Positions 7,401-14,348 of a stretch of 14,348 nt of DNA are shown in pieces. A program made the translations under genes and the position numbers. Numbering within the stretch: the stretch's first letter is position 1; every line of letters starts with the position of its first letter. The DNA is from Corallococcus sp. CAG:1435 (lineage in GTDB: Bacteria > Bacillota > Clostridia > Christensenellales > CAG-314): the NCBI GenBank assembly GCA_000433775.1, contig HF998473.1, positions 989 to 15,336 on the forward strand, written 5' to 3'. The notes below the pieces were generated by a model that did not search any database, was not told the origin of the DNA, and was given only the letters and a program-made list of their open reading frames with translations.

Positions 7401-10400
7401 CGGCGACGACGGACTTTGCACGGTATGCAACGAAGCGCACGCCGTGTTTGATTTGTTTGGTACTGACGAAGGTTACGTGATAGTTGGTCTGCACGACGAC
7501 ACAACTACGGAAATAACCGTTCCTTCACAGTTGAGGGGCATTCCCGTGTATCGTTTCAGCTTTACGGACAACACTTCTTTGCAAAAAGTCGTAGTTGCCG
7601 AAGGCACAGGTATAATTGGGGAAAATGCCTTTGCGGGATGCACCGCTCTTCGAGAAGTAATTTTGCCCGACAGCGTCTACACAATAACGGAAAACGCTTT
7701 TGCCGGATGTACGAGTCTGACGGGAATAGTACTTCCCGACTCGTTGAATAACGTCGAATCCACCTCTTTCAAGGGTTGCACTTCTCTTACAAGTATTGAA
7801 ATGAAGGAAAATACGTCATTGGGAACAATGCACGTAAACTACGTCTTTGCCGATTGCCCGTTGCAAACGGCAACAATAAACGGAAGAGACTTTGCCTATA
7901 TGGATTTTGAAACGCTGGTTTCCTTAACTGTAATAGGCGGAGAACTGACTGGTTCGAGTGAGGCAATTTTTGCCCCTAACCTGCAATATCTGGAAATTTG
8001 CGACAACGCAACGGGGGGGATTTCCCCTGTGTTCCAAAACTCCGCAAAACTTACCACCGTTATTGTGGGCGACGGAGTGCAATACATATACGACGACGCA
8101 TTTGCCAACTGCACAAGCCTTACCGATGTAACGCTGGGAAGGGGAATAGTTCAGTTGGGCAGACTGACGTTTACGGAAAACGTTTCCGTACATATATCCG
8201 ATTTTGACGCATTCTGCTTGACGGCGGAAACTTTCACCGAATGGCCGACAAACTGCAACATCTACGCCGACGGAAACCTGCTTACGGAATTTGTTTCCCC
8301 CGAAACAATGCAAACAGTGCCTGCAAATATGTTCAAAAATTACGGCAAACTGGAAAAAATCGTTTTGACAAACGTCGTAACGATAGGCGAAAACGCTTTT
8401 GAAAACTGCACAAACCTTGCAACGGCGGACATGGGCGACTGTCTGCAAGGGATAGAATCTTTTGCTTTTCAAAATTGCGGACTGAAAGAAATTGTCATTC
8501 CCGATTCAGTCGTTTCCGTAGATTGCCAAGCATTCTACATGTGCCAGCAGGCAACAAAGTTGCATTTAGGCAAAAAGTTGACAACCTTTGGAGACTACTC
8601 GTTCGCCTACCTTGTCTCGTTGAAAGAGATTACTTCCACCCCCGATGCAGAATTCGTCTACGCAGAAACGGGGTCACGCTACATCTTTTCCGGCACAAAC
8701 GGCGTTACATCGGCAGACGTTTCTTCGGAAATTTCGATTTTGTTTGACAAGAGCGAAATTGAAACAATCAACATCAACAGCGGTACGGGCAAATCCTTCT
8801 CGTTGCAAGGCAACACGAAAGTAACTTCCGTTACCATGGCAGACAGCGTAACAACCATTTCCCAAAATGCTTTCAGCGGCTGCACCGCTCTGTCGCAAAT
8901 TCAACTGTCGCCAAACATTACGGTTATAGGAAGCTACGCTTTCAGAAACTGCACCTCGCTGCAAACGATAGAAATCCCCTCAACGGTAACGGAAATAGGA
9001 GCTTATGCTTTCAGCGGTTGTACGGCGATCAACTCCATGACGGTGCCGGAAGGGGTAACGACAATCGAAAAAGGTACCTTCGAAAACTGCACCGCTTTGC
9101 GTGAAATTGAATTGCCTGATAGCGTAGACACAATTGGAGTTAGTGCGTTTTCCCACACCGCACTGTCGCAGATAACGCTGCCGCAAACTTTGCTTTCCAT
9201 TGCAGCGTCGGCATTCAGTGACTGCACACAACTTACAGGCGTAACGCTGCCTGATTCTTTGAGAACCTTGGGCGGATACTGTTTCGAAGGATGCACTTCT
9301 CTTGAAGGAACCATCAATCTTCCCAGTATCGTAACCATCGAAGACGGGGCGTTTAAAGACACGAAAATATCGGAAGTTGTGCTGGGACAAAATTTGGAAA
9401 GCGTGGGATATTTCGCATTTAAAACAGCGGAAAACAATCTGAACAAGGTAAACTTTTTGGGAAGCGTTGCACAGTGGACTCAAATTGACTTTGAAATGTA
9501 CATTTGCAACCCCACCTACTACGCAAACGATTTGTACATCAACGGCGTTTTGCTTACGGAAATAGACTTGCAAACGGACGTTTCGGAAATAAAACAGTAC
9601 GTTTTTTACAACTGCAAGAGTCTTACGGACGTGTACCTCGGAAGCAACATAGTTTCGTTACAACAGGAAATTTTTGTCGGCTGCGACGGACTGACCACCC
9701 TGACGATTCCCTTCCTCGGGGCAACGGCGGAAGCAAACGGAAACCTCATGTATCTGTTTGGAGATTATGTGTCGGGCTTAAAGGAAGTAACTTTGTTGCA
9801 AGGCACCGAAATAGCCGACGAGGCTTTCCGAAATTGGGACTCGTTGGAAAAGGTAGTGTTGCCTTCCTCCCTGCAAAGTTTGGGAGAAAAAGCTTTCCAA
9901 GCATGTTCTTCTTTGCGTTCGCTGACATACACGGGTAGCACCGAAGACGTGGCATTGCCACCGATTTTGATGCGCATAGGAAGATATGCTTTTGGCGGAA
10001 CCCCATTATTGTACGAGCAATTTGATAACGGCTACTACGTAGACGATTGGCTGGTAGATTACGCTTACGGTGCCTCTTCCGTTACAATCAGCGATAGAAC
10101 GCACGGAATTGCCGAATACGCCTTGGAAAACCTTCCCTGTACGGAACTGACCATTCCGAAATACGTCGGAATAATCGGTTTTTCCGCCCTCAACGGATGC
10201 TCTCAACTTGAAAGCCTGACCGTGCCTTTTGTGGGAGGATTTGGCGTAGCCCGCACGCAAGAAGAGAAAAATGCCGCTTACTTCGGCTATATTTTCGGAT
10301 CGTCGGACAAATACAACAACAACGAATGCGTTCCTGCCACGCTGACAAGAGTGGAAATAACGTCGGCACGTGAGATTCATTACAGAGGAATGAGCGGTCT

Positions 10401-10896
10401 GTCCAACCTGACGCAGTTGGTGCTGCACGACGGACTTCGCTACGTTTACCAATACGCCTTTATGGATTGCAGAAGTTTGCAGCAACTGTGGATAGACGAC
10501 GTGGCGTCGTGGTGTGAAATTGATTTCGATGATATGTACGCCAACCCGATGATGTACGCCGACGAACTGTACATAGCAGGCGAAAGACTGTACACCCAAC
10601 TTGTCGTCCCCGAAACGGTAACGGAAATAAAGAAATACGCCTTCTACGGCTACGAAGGAAGATACGCAACTTTGCCACGCAGTTTGCAGAAAGTGGGAAG
10701 AATGGCGTTTTCCTTCACCTCATTGGAAAAAATCTACTACTACGGAAGCATTGACCAGTGGCAGTTGGTGGATTTGGACCCCACCGCTTTGGGCGAAGGA
10801 ACACAAGTGCCCGTCTACTACTACTCGGCGTATCAACCTACCGAAGAAGGTAACTTCTGGTACAGAGCACCCGACGGATATTTTACCGAATGGTAA
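4426..10896 (+). CDS. Giant BspA-type leucine-rich-repeat lipoprotein with CxxC modules
   Basis: Predicted exported lipoprotein of 2156 residues. Residues 1-22 form a signal peptide (MKK, then a hydrophobic stretch) with lipobox VAAC and lipidated Cys23, so it should be anchored on the outer face of the membrane. Residues 24-280 are unrecognised. Residues 280-880 are beta-rich and look like divergent leucine-rich repeats, with module starts near 284 (GNIVVGYQGTSSVITLP) and 635 (GINGYFGEGSVITVP). Residues 882-1005 hold four Cys/His modules: C882/C892/C895/H910, C922/C932/C935/H950, C963/C973/C976/H990 and C998/C1001/H1005. From about 1016 to the end run about 28 LRR_5 (BspA) units of the form ENAFAGCTSLTGIVLPDSL. 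The tail QPTEEGNFWYRAPDGYFTEW is common at the end of such proteins; no LPXTG is present. The frame is intact over 6.4 kb. The gene stands alone, with its own promoter and terminator. A role in adhesion or surface interaction is inference from the family. Confidence 0.93.
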   Translation: MKKFLLCLLVVVLACTLVLVAACDETENAEFEEYRKIVTAMAQKVNEDWGTSQNIKSGKLYRQHPAEEIDAIVEQCTEKTPSDNSLFFKDTFDQSIYIPVVVGEIVAQDFGGTSFYNVGITIADLNEHVMTVSDGTKKTSYAYRHDPDNPQDDNFVVIEIDFTDAENFQFVALRFDDQLQHCVYFYGDSHKNFVTVCNDLRNGHENNNYVAYTKGNASYMITDVKTVRNCFETVAEQYTETVKQSAKDVLKNVSYTVTYQQFLEHMGNYVEISTTAGDWMMNGNIVVGYQGTSSVITLPDDATKIWCNFYISDSVKTLIIPENIKSVAATTDYVEALQNGQEPPDADYTTDLSQIVNCPAKYLRILGGYNLTDVQSSADLFVADNHCLYADTGELLYVTENDNITSLTIDENNLGLDVETQLATINLPNLKNLDITLSDDGEKSGFALTSLTSQSIELSQKRFFENITIRNVSGEFVVQFDAESVSNVQTLQLVAKENASPDLRLDFDSPVDEVLLSDGFNNVSVYIYSDNTTEITVPQDINLIEVDSSSQLATVYLPWTKFQFVYEGIKNKLGIIETSVFDFDYQTTTENLNIYGPNCNAVFQPTTQEELQQLELIAIFPDIYYDDATTPPSAGINGYFGEGSVITVPEKILGYTVTSYTLTNTSTQSTAPDPVVEGITELYLPSTLERFSVVMTENLPSYSLQRIVFDGSKERFLEIYGGDMDILERLFLYTEEIQCTDGNYLPEIQNQIEVWNYSDSSGNTLSIIVNWGSSDTWVADLSAEVRLVIEGELFQYHGFNLNWQHMSFTCYPSWYWELPNEEINQNRKFYHVSFNLTQNTRNGKNEINSVSVDGFDFQFVSKEASEDIFHRFDAVKTVQPTCTSWGNSYTVCSVCGESGELLEETPPIGHDFQNPVFVPSTCTEYGYWMKTCTACGETEKYDYETSLAPHSYTILLEEKESTCIEQGYQMWKCDLCGAVHKDELPLSDQHLYGDDGLCTVCNEAHAVFDLFGTDEGYVIVGLHDDTTTEITVPSQLRGIPVYRFSFTDNTSLQKVVVAEGTGIIGENAFAGCTALREVILPDSVYTITENAFAGCTSLTGIVLPDSLNNVESTSFKGCTSLTSIEMKENTSLGTMHVNYVFADCPLQTATINGRDFAYMDFETLVSLTVIGGELTGSSEAIFAPNLQYLEICDNATGGISPVFQNSAKLTTVIVGDGVQYIYDDAFANCTSLTDVTLGRGIVQLGRLTFTENVSVHISDFDAFCLTAETFTEWPTNCNIYADGNLLTEFVSPETMQTVPANMFKNYGKLEKIVLTNVVTIGENAFENCTNLATADMGDCLQGIESFAFQNCGLKEIVIPDSVVSVDCQAFYMCQQATKLHLGKKLTTFGDYSFAYLVSLKEITSTPDAEFVYAETGSRYIFSGTNGVTSADVSSEISILFDKSEIETININSGTGKSFSLQGNTKVTSVTMADSVTTISQNAFSGCTALSQIQLSPNITVIGSYAFRNCTSLQTIEIPSTVTEIGAYAFSGCTAINSMTVPEGVTTIEKGTFENCTALREIELPDSVDTIGVSAFSHTALSQITLPQTLLSIAASAFSDCTQLTGVTLPDSLRTLGGYCFEGCTSLEGTINLPSIVTIEDGAFKDTKISEVVLGQNLESVGYFAFKTAENNLNKVNFLGSVAQWTQIDFEMYICNPTYYANDLYINGVLLTEIDLQTDVSEIKQYVFYNCKSLTDVYLGSNIVSLQQEIFVGCDGLTTLTIPFLGATAEANGNLMYLFGDYVSGLKEVTLLQGTEIADEAFRNWDSLEKVVLPSSLQSLGEKAFQACSSLRSLTYTGSTEDVALPPILMRIGRYAFGGTPLLYEQFDNGYYVDDWLVDYAYGASSVTISDRTHGIAEYALENLPCTELTIPKYVGIIGFSALNGCSQLESLTVPFVGGFGVARTQEEKNAAYFGYIFGSSDKYNNNECVPATLTRVEITSAREIHYRGMSGLSNLTQLVLHDGLRYVYQYAFMDCRSLQQLWIDDVASWCEIDFDDMYANPMMYADELYIAGERLYTQLVVPETVTEIKKYAFYGYEGRYATLPRSLQKVGRMAFSFTSLEKIYYYGSIDQWQLVDLDPTALGEGTQVPVYYYSAYQPTEEGNFWYRAPDGYFTEW

Positions 10897-10993
10897 AAAA
10901 ACCGCAACGTGTTTGCCGACGGCAACCTTACGAAAGTGCGAATAACAACACGGACAAAATGCGGATTATTCAAAACCTAGGGCATCAAAATAT

Positions 10994-11024
10994 AAAAGCA
11001 GATGTGAAAACATCTGCTTTTTTT
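10994..11024 (+). terminator. Intrinsic terminator after the giant lipoprotein gene
   Basis: The stem GCAGATGT (10998-11005) pairs with ACATCTGC (11010-11017) around a GAAA tetraloop, followed by seven T (11018-11024). Four A before the stem (10994-10997) extend the pairing and give a partial T-run on the other strand. It lies about 100 nt after the stop codon. Confidence 0.92.
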
Positions 11025-11105
11025 CAGGGCAAGTTGCAAAATAAAAGCACATTTGAAAAGTTGCGTCAAACGCAAACGTTGACAAATGGACGGGCTAAAC
11101 ATCTT

Positions 11106-11143
11106 CAAAAATGCTACGGTTGCAAAAACTTGCTGACGGTAGC
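11106..11143 (-). terminator. Weak terminator-like hairpin, - strand
   Basis: On the - strand GCTAC (11143-11139) pairs with GTAGC (11117-11113), with two further base pairs after one mismatch, followed by ATTTTTG. The stem is short and the loop is long. It could be a backup terminator for cvpA transcripts or chance. Confidence 0.3.
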
Positions 11144-11172
11144 GTTTATTTTGTACGCAACACCTTTACAAT

Positions 11173-11198
11173 AAAAAAATTGCTTTGCCCTGCAAAGC
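11173..11198 (-). terminator. Intrinsic terminator for cvpA, - strand
   Basis: Read on the - strand, GCTTTGC (11198-11192) pairs with GCAAAGC (11188-11182) around a 3-nt loop, then AA and seven T (11179-11173). It abuts the 10-bp palindrome GCGGTACCGC at 11197-11206. It lies about 275 nt beyond the cvpA stop. Confidence 0.65.
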
Positions 11199-11230
11199 GG
11201 TACCGCCGCACCGAAAGGAACAAAAACAAC

Positions 11231-11297
11231 AAAAAAGTCCGCTGACGGCAAAAGCGTTGTGTACAGGCTCTGCCAAGCAAGCGGACATGATTTTTTG
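11231..11297. terminator. Large hairpin flanked by A- and T-tracts, possibly bidirectional
   Basis: The arms GTCCGCT (11237-11243) and AGCGGAC (11280-11286) enclose an inner stem GGCA/TGCC (11247-11250 and 11271-11274). On the - strand the stem runs straight into TTTTTTG (11236-11230), which fits a terminator for cvpA. On the + strand TTTTTTGTT follows 4 nt after the stem. A structured RNA is the other possibility. Confidence 0.5.
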
Positions 11298-11472
11298 TTA
11301 AATTTCAAGCAGGTTTTTCTGCAAAAGGAACGGCAATTAACTAAACAAATAAAATTCATGCAACGGTAAAGGCATTGTTTCGTGGCAAGGGTAGGCTTGT
11401 GCGTGTTTACAACTGCCAAAAAACTTCCGTCGGTCAGAATTGCTTTTCCCTCACAAACCATGGGCAACAAGT

Positions 11473-11997
11473 TCAGGCGGGCAAAACCGAGGGGATTTTT
11501 TCGCCGAGAAGTTGCACCAGCCAATCGCCGAAAAAGTTGTTTTTGTAGATGTTGTTTGCCACCCAACTTTCGGCAAAAGCGTCGTGCGCAAGTTTTTTGA
11601 TGTTGGGCAGGAAAGTTTCCGACGTGCCAAGCAAAAAACCGATGATGACGGCAAAAACGAGGTACACCACGGCAACCGCCAGCACTGCGCCCAGAATTCT
11701 GTTGACGGTGCCCAGCACATGCACTTTGTTGACAAGTTTGGAAATGAGCGCCGTTACCATACCGTACACCAACGCCAACACAATGAAGGTGGCAATCAGC
11801 GCAACGAGAGAGCGGGTGGAATCGTTTTCTATTACCGACGCCAGCCACTGTTCCGGATAGGGGGAAAGGTAGGAAGTGCCTATCGCCACCACGAAAACGC
11901 CCACAACGGCAAAAATTTGTTTCAAAAAGCCTTTCAATATGCCCACCACGAGGGCAACTGCCATACAGCCTAAAACAATGTAGTCTACTATGTTCAT
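11473..11997 (-). CDS. cvpA: CvpA family membrane protein
   Basis: Small integral membrane protein of 174 residues. Members are named for a requirement in colicin V production in E. coli; in Bacillota the molecular role is not settled. Hydrophobic helices are visible at about residues 3-22, 27-45, 62-86 and 101-124, the four-helix layout of the family. The N-terminus NIVDYIVLGCMAVALVVGILKG has the family's typical Asp near the start and GxxxG-like small residues followed by KGFLKQ. The soluble tail (125-174) contains no recognised domain. The start is supported by GGAG at 12005-12008, 7 nt upstream on the - strand. It has its own likely promoter at 12099-12127, and argS upstream is separated by a strong terminator, so it is probably monocistronic. 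It converges on the giant lipoprotein gene. The family call is good; the cellular function is unknown. Confidence 0.85.
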   Translation of the reverse strand: MNIVDYIVLGCMAVALVVGILKGFLKQIFAVVGVFVVAIGTSYLSPYPEQWLASVIENDSTRSLVALIATFIVLALVYGMVTALISKLVNKVHVLGTVNRILGAVLAVAVVYLVFAVIIGFLLGTSETFLPNIKKLAHDAFAESWVANNIYKNNFFGDWLVQLLGEKIPSVLPA

Positions 11998-12031
11998 TTT
12001 GTTTCTCCGTAAAATTTGTAAGTTTGAAAAT

Positions 12032-12079
12032 TGTGTTGTCCCGCCACATTCAATTTGCAGGACACACAGTGGAAATGTG
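12032..12079 (-). promoter_or_regulatory. Structured 5' leader of cvpA, possible pseudoknot
   Basis: TGTGTTGTCC (12032-12041) and GGACACACA (12060-12068) form a 9-bp stem with one bulged base. CACATT (12045-12050), inside its loop, is complementary to AATGTG (12074-12079) outside it, which has the topology of an H-type pseudoknot. It lies between the predicted transcription start near 12092 and the Shine-Dalgarno. The pairing is short and could be chance. Confidence 0.35.
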
Positions 12080-12098
12080 ACAATGTTTTTGTACTTGC

Positions 12099-12127
12099 AG
12101 TTTACATATTTTTCCCGATTTTGTCAA
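12099..12127 (-). promoter_or_regulatory. Sigma-A type promoter for cvpA
   Basis: On the - strand a perfect TTGACA (12127-12122) is followed, after 17 nt, by TAAACT (12104-12099), four of six bases matching TATAAT. It gives a start near 12092 and a leader of about 95 nt. Confidence 0.6.
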
Positions 12128-12495
12128 TAAGTGTACCCCTGTTGAAATAAAAAGAGAAAATTTGCTGTAACATTTTGACGAAACGCTTTGTTTTTTGAAA
12201 AAATCACCTTTCTTTGCTCTTGTTACTTTTTTTCAATGTTGCTTTTTACAAACGTCTGTTGCCCCAAACCACATTTTCGGTAAAATCGCAACATATTTTT
12301 TTGAAAACGTGTTTTCCCTGCAACTTTTACTGCGAAAAAACCAATCTTTTGCAAAGAAAACCACACTTGTTGCGGCAGGCACTGCAAATGCCCTTGCGCC
12401 CTGCCCCGTGACATTGCCGAAAAAAAGTTGCGGCACAATGCAATGAAACTGTGTACACAAAATAAACGCACAAAACGCCTGTTTTATCGCAAAAT
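12128..12495. other. Intergenic region with no gene seen
   Basis: The short open frames here (12195-12446 on +, 12233-12547 on -) have no ribosome binding site and no recognisable protein features. The only structure noted is a GC-rich patch at 12371-12405, where GGCAGG and CCTGCC arms enclose GGCA/TGCC. It carries no T-run and no known RNA signature. Confidence 0.5.
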
Positions 12496-12526
12496 AAAAA
12501 AAGAGGAAAAATTTTCCTCTTTTTTT
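12496..12526. terminator. Bidirectional intrinsic terminator after argS
   Basis: A perfect 15-bp inverted repeat around a single central base: seven A then GAGGAAAA (12496-12510), and TTTTCCTC followed by T-run (12512-12526). Either strand reads as a stem followed by T-run. It lies about 205 nt past the argS stop and isolates argS from cvpA. Confidence 0.85.
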
Positions 12527-12666
12527 GTTTTTCTCAAAATTTTGCACTGTTCCGCTGTTCAGATTTCAATTTGTAGCAACGGGCTGAAAGTTTTTCTTCA
12601 ATTTCGCCCTGTTGTGCGTTTTTGCAAGTTTATTTGCAATGCACAAACAGTGACCTGACCTGTAAT

Positions 12667-12706
12667 TGTACCGAATTTATCAATACGGTGACAAAATTTC
12701 GGTACA
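12667..12706 (-). repeat. Inverted repeat in the argS 3' region
   Basis: The 9-bp arms TGTACCGAA (12667-12675) and TTCGGTACA (12698-12706) are separated by 22 nt and lie 25 nt past the argS stop. No T-run follows, so it is not a classical terminator. It may stabilise the transcript 3' end or be a protein-binding site. Confidence 0.5.
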
Positions 12707-12730
12707 TAACACTGCCGTTTCAGCAATCCG

Positions 12731-14348
12731 TTACATTTTTTCCGGCGCTGCAATGCCCAAAAGGGACAAGCCTTTTTTGAGGGTTGTTGCGGTTACTTGC
12801 ACCACACGCAAACGTGCGTTCTGACGGGAAAGGTCGTCGCAAATTACCCTGTGTTCCATGTAAAATTTGTTGAAAGCCTGCGCTATGTCAATCAGCAAAC
12901 CGGAAAGTATGCTGGGTTCGTACTTGTAGGCGGCGTCCTTTACCGCTTGCGGGAAGGATGCAATCAACTTGCACAGACGCAACGTTTCGGGGTTGTCCAA
13001 AGCGGAATTGTCGTGGGCGATTTTGACAAGTCGGGACATTCCCGCCTTTTCCAGAATGGAATTGCACCTTGCGCAGGTGTACTGCAAGTAGGGTGCCGTT
13101 TCGCCGTCGAAGTTGAGCACTCTGTCAAAAGTGAAGGTAATATCCTTGATTTTGCTGTTTTCCAAGGCGGAAAACAGTACTGCGCCGACGCCCACCTGTT
13201 CGGCAACGGTTTCCTTGTCCGCCAGGTTGGGATTTTTTGCCGTGATGATTTCCAATGCTTTTTCCACCGCTTTGTCCAAAACGTCTTTAAGAAGCACCAC
13301 GTTGCCCTTTCGGGTGGACATTGCGCCATCTTCCAGACTTACCATGCCGTAAGCGACGTGTACCAAATCCTTTGCCCAGGGGAAACCGGCAAGTTCCAGC
13401 ACCTTGAAAAACTGCTTGAAGTGCAAATTTTGCTGATACGCCACAACGTACAGACACTTGTAGAAGTCGTATTCCTGTTTGCGCCAGATGGCTGCGGCAA
13501 TGTCCCTGGTGGCGTACAGACTGCTTCCGTCGCTCTTCACAAGCAGACAGGGGGGCATTCCGTATGCCGAAAGGTCCACGATTTTTGCGCCCTGACTTTC
13601 GGTGATGAGTCCCTTTTCCCGCAACATTTCCAACGGCTTTTGCATTTTGTCGTTGAAGAAACTTTCGCCGTTCCAACTGTCAAAGGTAACGTGCAGCCTT
13701 TTGTAAATGCGCTTTACGTCGTCCAGCGTGATTTTTTTGAAAAATTCAAAAAGTTGCAAGGCTTCTTTGTCGCCCTGTTCGATTTTTGCAAACCAATGTC
13801 TTGCCTGCTCGGTGAGGTCGGGGTTTTCCGCCTCTTCCTGGTGAAATTTTACATACAGACGTTGCAACTCCGCAACGCCCTTTTGTTCCACTGTTGTTTT
13901 GTCCCCCCACAGTTTGAAAGCCACAATCATTTTGCCGAACTGCGTGCCGTAGTCGCCGAGATGGTTTATTCCCACAACGTTGAAGCCCAAAGCCTTGAAA
14001 AGTTTGTAAAGGCTGCTGCCTATTGCCGTGGTGGAAAGGTGTCCTATGTGGAAGGACTTGCAGATGTTGACGGAACTGTAATCGATACAAATTGTTTTGC
14101 CTTTTCCCTCGCCGCTGTCGCCGTACTTTTCGCCGAGTTTTTCCACTTCGCCCAAAGTTTCGGCAACAAAAGCGGCACGGTTGACAAAAAAGTTGAGGTA
14201 GCCGTTTACCGCCTGCACCTGCGTTACCACGTTGTCCGTTGCAATGCTTCCCGCAAGGTTTTGCGCAATTACAACGGGGGACATACGCATTGTCCTTGCC
14301 AGAAAAAAGCATGGGAATGCGTAATCGCCGAAATTGTCGTCGGCGGCT
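12731..14348 (-). CDS. argS: Arginine--tRNA ligase (ArgRS), 5'-truncated by the window edge
   Basis: Cytoplasmic class I synthetase that charges tRNA-Arg; arginine activation in this family needs bound tRNA. About 538 residues are visible of a usual 550-570. The frame stays open past the ATG at 14290 to the window edge, and the extra residues (DDNFGDYAFPCFFLA) match the conserved ArgRS N-terminal segment, so the 14290 ATG is internal and only about 20-40 residues are missing. In order: the N-terminal tRNA-binding domain; SSVNICKSFHIGHLSTT with the HIGH motif at nt 14039-14050; VVGINHLGDYGTQFG; the KMSKS-equivalent loop AMSTRKGNVV at about nt 13294-13324; and a DALR anticodon-binding domain (YLQYTCARCNSIL, then KFYMEHRVI) to the TAA at 12731. 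It is followed by an inverted repeat and a 15-bp terminator. Identity is very secure. Confidence 0.97.
   Translation of the reverse strand, partial: AADDNFGDYAFPCFFLARTMRMSPVVIAQNLAGSIATDNVVTQVQAVNGYLNFFVNRAAFVAETLGEVEKLGEKYGDSGEGKGKTICIDYSSVNICKSFHIGHLSTTAIGSSLYKLFKALGFNVVGINHLGDYGTQFGKMIVAFKLWGDKTTVEQKGVAELQRLYVKFHQEEAENPDLTEQARHWFAKIEQGDKEALQLFEFFKKITLDDVKRIYKRLHVTFDSWNGESFFNDKMQKPLEMLREKGLITESQGAKIVDLSAYGMPPCLLVKSDGSSLYATRDIAAAIWRKQEYDFYKCLYVVAYQQNLHFKQFFKVLELAGFPWAKDLVHVAYGMVSLEDGAMSTRKGNVVLLKDVLDKAVEKALEIITAKNPNLADKETVAEQVGVGAVLFSALENSKIKDITFTFDRVLNFDGETAPYLQYTCARCNSILEKAGMSRLVKIAHDNSALDNPETLRLCKLIASFPQAVKDAAYKYEPSILSGLLIDIAQAFNKFYMEHRVICDDLSRQNARLRVVQVTATTLKKGLSLLGIAAPEKM

Noticed and set aside
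11114..12049. 311-residue - strand open frame overlapping cvpA
   Set aside because: It lies in a different frame from cvpA, has no ribosome binding site and no coherent domain; the cvpA frame has a hydrophobic pattern and a Shine-Dalgarno.
12371..12405. Small structured RNA such as SRP RNA
   Set aside because: There are nested GGCA/TGCC pairs but none of the conserved SRP loop sequences, and no promoter or terminator frames it.
12195..12547. Small open frames on both strands between cvpA and argS
   Set aside because: No Shine-Dalgarno, no recognisable domains, and one runs through the argS terminator.

Overview
The window reads as chromosomal DNA from a low- to mid-GC Gram-positive bacterium, most likely an uncultured anaerobic gut member of Bacillota, class Clostridia. 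This is an inference from four signs: the metG-tatD gene order, a radical SAM protein of the TatD-associated family, a very large lipoprotein with BspA-type leucine-rich repeats and CxxC modules, and QueH as the queuosine reductase. The code is standard: TGA and TAA both end genes. No mobile element, tRNA, rRNA or CRISPR array was seen.

Region 1 (1-3792, + strand) is a housekeeping and RNA-related cluster. It holds the 3' part of metG (methionyl-tRNA synthetase), tatD one base later, a leader of about 400 nt ending in a terminator-like hairpin, a TatD-associated radical SAM gene, and queH two bases after it. A good intrinsic terminator closes the cluster. In many Bacillota tatD is followed by rnmV and rsmA; here the radical SAM gene and queH take that place. 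The radical SAM enzyme has no known substrate, and its coupling to queH is the most interesting functional lead here.

Region 2 (3793-10896, + strand) is one giant gene with its own control region. A T-rich intergenic stretch holds degenerate tandem repeats of about 140 bp. It leads into a near-consensus sigma-A promoter (TTGCCA, 17 nt, TATAAT), a Shine-Dalgarno and a 2156-residue lipoprotein. The protein has a lipobox, a divergent N-terminal half, four CxxC/His modules in the middle, and about 28 BspA-type leucine-rich repeats. It is probably a surface-exposed adhesion or interaction protein.

Region 3 (10897-11472) lies between convergent genes and carries several hairpins followed by T-tracts on one or both strands.

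Region 4 (11473-14348, - strand) holds cvpA, a small four-helix membrane protein gene with its own promoter and a structured leader, and argS (arginyl-tRNA synthetase), whose 5' end lies outside the window. A 15-bp bidirectional terminator separates the two, so they are probably independent transcription units. The gene identities rest on recognised motifs; the regulatory calls rest on sequence inspection only.
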